Assembly (NCBI GenBank): GCA_019423025.1
Contig: JAHZCD010000004.1
Span: 25,264-89,263, forward strand
DNA length: 64,000 nucleotides
Direction of reading: 5' to 3'
Source: Haemophilus sp.
GTDB taxonomy: Bacteria; Pseudomonadota; Gammaproteobacteria; Enterobacterales; Pasteurellaceae
Shown in pieces: positions 60,405 to 64,000 of this stretch. Both the position numbers and the translations under genes were made by a program. The notes under the pieces were generated by a model that saw nothing but the letters and a program-made list of their open reading frames with translations, made no database searches and was not told where the DNA came from. The stretch's first letter is position 1. Each line of letters starts with the position of its first letter.

Positions 60405-61715
60405 ATGAGTTTATCTGCAGCGATTTTTATTTTAATCGTATTAATTATTGTCAGTGCAATCTTGTCATCAGCTGAGATTTCTCTCGCGGGTGCAAGACGC
60501 ATTAAACTACAAGCGTTGGCCAATGAAGGCAATATCAAAGCGGAGAAAGTTTTAAAATTACAGGAACAGCCAGGGCGTTTCATTACTGTAGTACAAATTG
60601 GACTTAATATGGTTGCCGTACTCGGTGGTGTGATTGGTGAAGCAACCATTAGTCTTCACTTACAGAGTTTTTTACATGAATACACTACGGCAGAATGGGT
60701 TGAGCCAGCCTCCTCTTGGATTGCTTTTTTCATGGTAACCACAACATTTGTTTTATTAGCCGATTTAATTCCGAAACGTCTCGCATTGATTAATCCTGAA
60801 GGTGTGGCGTTACGGACTATTGGCATTATGCAAGTCTTCATTTTCTTCTTAAAACCTATTGTATGGTTTTTTGATGGTCTTTCTAATATCTTCTTCCATT
60901 TAATGGGGATATCCACTAAGCGCGAAGATAATATGACTCCAGAAGACATTGTGGCGATTGTGGAGGCTGGTGCCGAAGCGGGTGTACTAAAAACACAAGA
61001 ACATTATTTGATTGAAAACATCTTTGAAATGCAAGAGCGTACCGTGTCTTCAACCATGACGACTCGTGAAAACATCGTGTTTTTAGACCGCACTTTTACT
61101 CGTCAGGAAGTGTTGAATACCTTATCGGCTGACTCTCATTCTAAATTAGTGATCTGTGATAATGGTTTGGACAAGATTTTAGGTTATGTGGAATCCCATA
61201 CTTTGTTGACGCTTTATCTTCAACAAGAAGTAGTAGATTTAACAGATAGCCGTTTATTACGCAAAGCGTTATTTATCCCGGATACGCTGTCGCTATACGA
61301 AGTATTGGAGTTATTTAAATCTACAGGTGAAGACTTTGCGATTATCGTCAATGAATATGCGCTTGTAATGGGCTTAATTACCTTGAACGATGTGATGAGT
61401 ATTGTGATGGGAGAATTGGTTTCTAATGAAGAAGAGCAAATCGTTAGCCGTGATGAAAACTCTTGGTTGATTGATGGGGCAACGCCGCTTGAAGATGTGA
61501 TGCGCGTTTTGGATATTGAATCTTTCCCTGATTCAGAAAATTACGAGACTATTAGTGGCTTTATGATGTATATGTTACGCAAAATCCCGAAAAAAACCGA
61601 TTTTGTCGTATACGATAAATATAAATTTGAAGTCATTGATACCGAAAACTTCAAAATTGATCAAATTTTAGTTTCGATTGTCAAAGACAGCGGAGTGAGC
61701 AAAGAATCAGCGTAG
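60405..61715 (+). CDS. CNNM/CBS-domain protein, PaeA (YtfL)-like
   Basis: A 436-residue inner-membrane protein with four helices in an N-terminal CNNM domain (residues 1-190), two CBS motifs (about 210-335) and a C-terminal CorC_HlyC domain (ENSWLIDGATPLEDVMRVLD). E. coli PaeA/YtfL lowers cytoplasmic putrescine and cadaverine, so polyamine export is possible; related proteins act in magnesium or cobalt efflux. An exact uptake sequence lies 28 nt before the start. Confidence 0.8.
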   Translation: MSLSAAIFILIVLIIVSAILSSAEISLAGARRIKLQALANEGNIKAEKVLKLQEQPGRFITVVQIGLNMVAVLGGVIGEATISLHLQSFLHEYTTAEWVEPASSWIAFFMVTTTFVLLADLIPKRLALINPEGVALRTIGIMQVFIFFLKPIVWFFDGLSNIFFHLMGISTKREDNMTPEDIVAIVEAGAEAGVLKTQEHYLIENIFEMQERTVSSTMTTRENIVFLDRTFTRQEVLNTLSADSHSKLVICDNGLDKILGYVESHTLLTLYLQQEVVDLTDSRLLRKALFIPDTLSLYEVLELFKSTGEDFAIIVNEYALVMGLITLNDVMSIVMGELVSNEEEQIVSRDENSWLIDGATPLEDVMRVLDIESFPDSENYETISGFMMYMLRKIPKKTDFVVYDKYKFEVIDTENFKIDQILVSIVKDSGVSKESA

Positions 61716-61729
61716 TGCTAGGCGTTTCC

Positions 61730-61777
61730 TTGCTTAATCCCCTATTCTAAGTATAATTAACGGCGGTTTTAACCGCC
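61730..61777 (+). promoter_or_regulatory. Promoter of lipoprotein gene with GC palindrome
   Basis: TTGCTT, 16-bp spacer, TATAAT (61752-61757), then the palindrome GGCGGTT-TT-AACCGCC (61762-61777) at the expected transcription start. The palindrome could be an operator or a 5' hairpin. Confidence 0.6.
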
Positions 61778-61796
61778 TATAAATAAGGAAAATTTA

Positions 61797-62327
61797 ATGT
61801 TTAAAAAAATCTCGGTATTCTTTGTGGCAGTAATGCTTGCGGGTTGTTCTTCGATTTCGGATATGACCTCTTACATTCCATTTATGGGTAAAGACAAAAA
61901 GGTCATTGATTTAGATAAAGATAAAATCGACCAAAAATCTTATGCCGCCGCTTATGAAGCCACTGTGGCAACGTATAAAGATCGTGTAACAAAAAATTTC
62001 TTTGTGGATAATTTTGCAAGTGGTGCGAATGACTGGTATCTCGGTCGTATTGTTGTACCAATCAAGCAAATTCAAGATAAACTCTACACAGGTGGTCATG
62101 ATTCTGATGTGTATGCTTACTATAGCGGTGTGTTACATGCAGAAGCATTACAAACTAACTTCAGCCGTTTAAGTGCAAATTGTTGGCAAAAAGTGGATTC
62201 GCCAAGTGTGACGCAAGGGATCTACGATGCAATGCGTGATTTGCAAAAAGGCAAAGAGCGCGGTGAAAATGACGCCTACATTTCCCAAGGTAGTGAAATG
62301 CTACTCAAAGCCTGTACCGGCCAATAA
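61797..62327 (+). CDS. Putative lipoprotein, unknown
   Basis: A 176-residue protein with a lipoprotein signal MFKKISVFFVAVMLAGCSS (lipobox LAGC, Cys17). The mature part is helical and charged, with Cys residues in SANCWQKV and LLKACTGQ. It resembles conserved Haemophilus hypothetical lipoproteins; function unknown. It has its own promoter and terminator. Confidence 0.82.
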   Translation: MFKKISVFFVAVMLAGCSSISDMTSYIPFMGKDKKVIDLDKDKIDQKSYAAAYEATVATYKDRVTKNFFVDNFASGANDWYLGRIVVPIKQIQDKLYTGGHDSDVYAYYSGVLHAEALQTNFSRLSANCWQKVDSPSVTQGIYDAMRDLQKGKERGENDAYISQGSEMLLKACTGQ

Positions 62328-62335
62328 TCAATTTG

Positions 62336-62377
62336 AGCTGTTGATGAGCGATCTCATCAGCAGCTTTTCTTTTTTTA
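62336..62377 (+). terminator. Terminator before fruB
   Basis: A 13-pair stem AGCTGTTGATGAG/CTCATCAGCAGCT (one T-G pair), CGAT loop, then a long T-rich tail. Confidence 0.92.
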
Positions 62378-62401
62378 AATCATCAATATGAAGGAGCAAG
62401 A

Positions 62402-63922
62402 ATGTTAGAACTTTCGGAAAGCAACATTCATTTAAATGCTACGGCAACAAATAAGCTGCAAGCTATTGAAATGGCTGCAAGTGCGTTGGAGCAAGCTGGT
62501 AATGTTGAACAAGGCTATTTACAAGGCATGCTTGGACGTGAACAACAAACCTCCACTTTTTTAGGCAATGGGATTGCGATTCCACACGGTACATTAGAAA
62601 CCCGTTCGATGGTGAAAAAAACCGGTGTGCAAGTTTTCCAATTTCCACAAGGTATTGAGTGGGGAGAAGGCAATATTGCTTATGTTGTGATTGGTATTGC
62701 TGCCCGTTCTGATGAGCATCTTGCTTTACTTCGTCAATTAACGCATGTTTTAGGTGATGAAGACACCGCGGCACAGTTAGCGACATTAACAGATATTGAA
62801 AAATTCCGTGCGATTTTGTTAGGTGAAAGCGATTCTTTTAGCATTACTGAAGAAACATTAAGTTTAGATATTGAAACGCAAAGTTTGCTCACCCTTACCG
62901 CCATCAATGCAGGTAAATTACAACAGCAAAGTGCGGTTGAAAATAGCTTTGTTTCTGAAGTGGTATCCAATTCTGCTCTGCCACTAGGTAAAGGTTTATG
63001 GGTTACAGATGCCGTATCAGGTAACGTGAAAAATGCTTTGGCATTCAGTCGTGCGAAAACCATTTTTAGTCATAATGGCAAAGCGGTGAAAGGCGTGTTG
63101 ACGATTTCGGCGGTTAACGATCAAATCAATGAGACATTAGCGCGTTTATTGGATGATGAAGTCCAAAATATTTTATTAAGTGGTAATACGCAGCAAATTT
63201 TGACCGCACTTAATGGCGGTAAAGTGCCTGTTGCAGCAGCTGCTCAATTTGAAGGTCAAATCGCTATGGGTGCAGTGATTGGTACCTTTACTGTTCGTAA
63301 TGAACATGGCTTGCACGCTCGCCCAAGTGCGGTGCTCGTCAATGAAGTGAAAAAATTCACATCCAAGATTACGGTACAAAATCTTACTCGAGAAACTGCA
63401 CCAGTTAGTGCAAAAAGTTTAATGAAAATCGTGGCATTGGGTGTGACTCAAGGTCATCGCTTACGTTTTGTTGCGGAAGGTGATGATGCGAAACAAGCTA
63501 TTGAAGCCCTAGGTAAGATCATTGCGAGTGGACTTGGCGAAAGCGTATCTGTCGTACCGCCGGCTGAACCGGATACCATTGAAGTAAGCAGCGAGCATGC
63601 ACCACAAATCCACGAAGAAAACACGGGCTTACCAGCCGATGCCATTGAAGCGGTATTTATGATTCGTAATGAACACGGTTTACACGCTCGTCCAAGTGCC
63701 GTGCTTGTCAATGAAGTGAAAAAATATAATGCGTCTGTGGTGGTACAAAACTTAGATCGTGACACCCAATTAGTCAGCGCAAAAAGTTTGATGAAAATTG
63801 TGGCATTAGGCGTCGTGAAAGGTCATCGCCTACGTTTCGTCGCAAGCGGTGAAGAAGCTCAGCAAGCGATTGACGGTATTGGTGCAGTCATTGAAAACGG
63901 TTTAGGCGAAGGTCGGGGGTAA
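62402..63922 (+). CDS. fruB: Fructose PTS multiphosphoryl transfer protein (EIIA-HPr-HPr)
   Basis: A 506-residue cytoplasmic phosphocarrier for fructose uptake. The EIIA-Fru domain is at 1-143 with the phosphorylated His62 in IAIPHGT, followed by a spacer (143-285). There are two FPr/HPr domains: His305 and His428, both in GLHARPSAVLVNEVKK. E. coli FruB has one HPr domain; a tandem form has been reported for H. influenzae. It is the first gene of the fru operon, with fruK 3 nt behind it. Confidence 0.95.
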   Translation: MLELSESNIHLNATATNKLQAIEMAASALEQAGNVEQGYLQGMLGREQQTSTFLGNGIAIPHGTLETRSMVKKTGVQVFQFPQGIEWGEGNIAYVVIGIAARSDEHLALLRQLTHVLGDEDTAAQLATLTDIEKFRAILLGESDSFSITEETLSLDIETQSLLTLTAINAGKLQQQSAVENSFVSEVVSNSALPLGKGLWVTDAVSGNVKNALAFSRAKTIFSHNGKAVKGVLTISAVNDQINETLARLLDDEVQNILLSGNTQQILTALNGGKVPVAAAAQFEGQIAMGAVIGTFTVRNEHGLHARPSAVLVNEVKKFTSKITVQNLTRETAPVSAKSLMKIVALGVTQGHRLRFVAEGDDAKQAIEALGKIIASGLGESVSVVPPAEPDTIEVSSEHAPQIHEENTGLPADAIEAVFMIRNEHGLHARPSAVLVNEVKKYNASVVVQNLDRDTQLVSAKSLMKIVALGVVKGHRLRFVASGEEAQQAIDGIGAVIENGLGEGRG

Positions 63923-63925
63923 GTG

Positions 63926-64000
63926 ATGGCAAAAGTAGCAACAATTACCTTAAATGCCGCTTACGATTTAGTCGGGCGTTTGCCTCGTATTGAAATCGGC
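63926..64000 (+). CDS. fruK: 1-phosphofructokinase (start only)
   Basis: Twenty-five codons (MAKVATITLNAAYDLVGRLP...) before the window end match the N terminus of FruK, which phosphorylates fructose 1-phosphate. It is directly behind fruB. Confidence 0.85.
   Translation, partial: MAKVATITLNAAYDLVGRLPRIEIG

Overview
The window is a piece of a Pasteurellaceae chromosome, most likely Haemophilus of the H. parainfluenzae/H. influenzae type. The evidence is the low GC content, roughly thirty exact copies (counted by eye, both strands) of the Hin-type DNA uptake sequence AAGTGCGGT, and gene orders typical of the genus: rimO-ngt, zapB-mioC-oriC-mnmG-rsmG-atp, trmA-rsmJ-rseC, dsbA-yihD, and an ornithine decarboxylase/antiporter pair behind a SpeFL leader peptide. 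No rRNA, tRNA or CRISPR array was found.

Layout. 1-3.6 kb: the 3' part of rimO-ngt, where ngt encodes a cytoplasmic N-glycosyltransferase cut by the window edge, and an MgtC/SapB-type membrane protein. 3.7-10.6 kb: an integrative element of about 6.8 kb inserted into the 5' end of mutS. It carries a Rep_trans-type replication initiator, an AlpA-like regulator, a small basic protein, a papain-like protease candidate beside an XRE repressor, a divergent GIY-YIG/unknown/FtsK-motor operon, and a P4-type tyrosine recombinase next to mutS. The displaced first codons of the original mutS remain at the left end (3709-3743). The element supplies a new promoter region, ribosome binding site and first twelve codons, so the mutS reading frame is restored. 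This is the most interesting part of the window. 10.5-25.2 kb: mutS, glpX, zapB, mioC, the chromosomal replication origin (oriC, 15.06-15.48 kb), mnmG, rsmG and the nine-gene ATP synthase operon. 25.2-32.3 kb: branched-chain amino acid genes ilvA, ilvD, ilvM and ilvG on the minus strand, interspersed with a GT25-type glycosyltransferase, a lipoprotein and a 205-bp MITE/REP-like inverted repeat. 32.4-38.1 kb: yebE-like gene, an NSS transporter with its small subunit, cpdB and ornithine carbamoyltransferase around a perfect CRP site. 38.2-42.4 kb: speFL-speF-potE. 42.5-51.1 kb: rseC, rsmJ, trmA, maoP, dsbA, yihD, mobA, htpX, pepD, gpt and a TPR-glycosyltransferase. 51.1-64 kb: dnaE, pyrR, surA, mltG-tmk-holB-ycfH, a DUF1523 protein, a PaeA/YtfL-type protein, a lipoprotein, and the start of the fructose PTS operon (fruB with two HPr domains, fruK cut by the window end).

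How the genes work together. Most of the window is housekeeping, with tightly packed cell-envelope and DNA-replication functions. Ornithine metabolism forms a physical group: OTC, then ornithine-sensing speFL, ornithine decarboxylase and the putrescine/ornithine antiporter. The accessory element combines a replication or mobilisation initiator, a DNA motor, an integrase and a repressor-protease pair. That layout recalls Gram-positive elements of the ICEBs1/Tn916 kind, and filamentous-phage satellites, more than a classical proteobacterial ICE. Its position at the mismatch-repair gene raises the possibility that integration state influences MutS expression.
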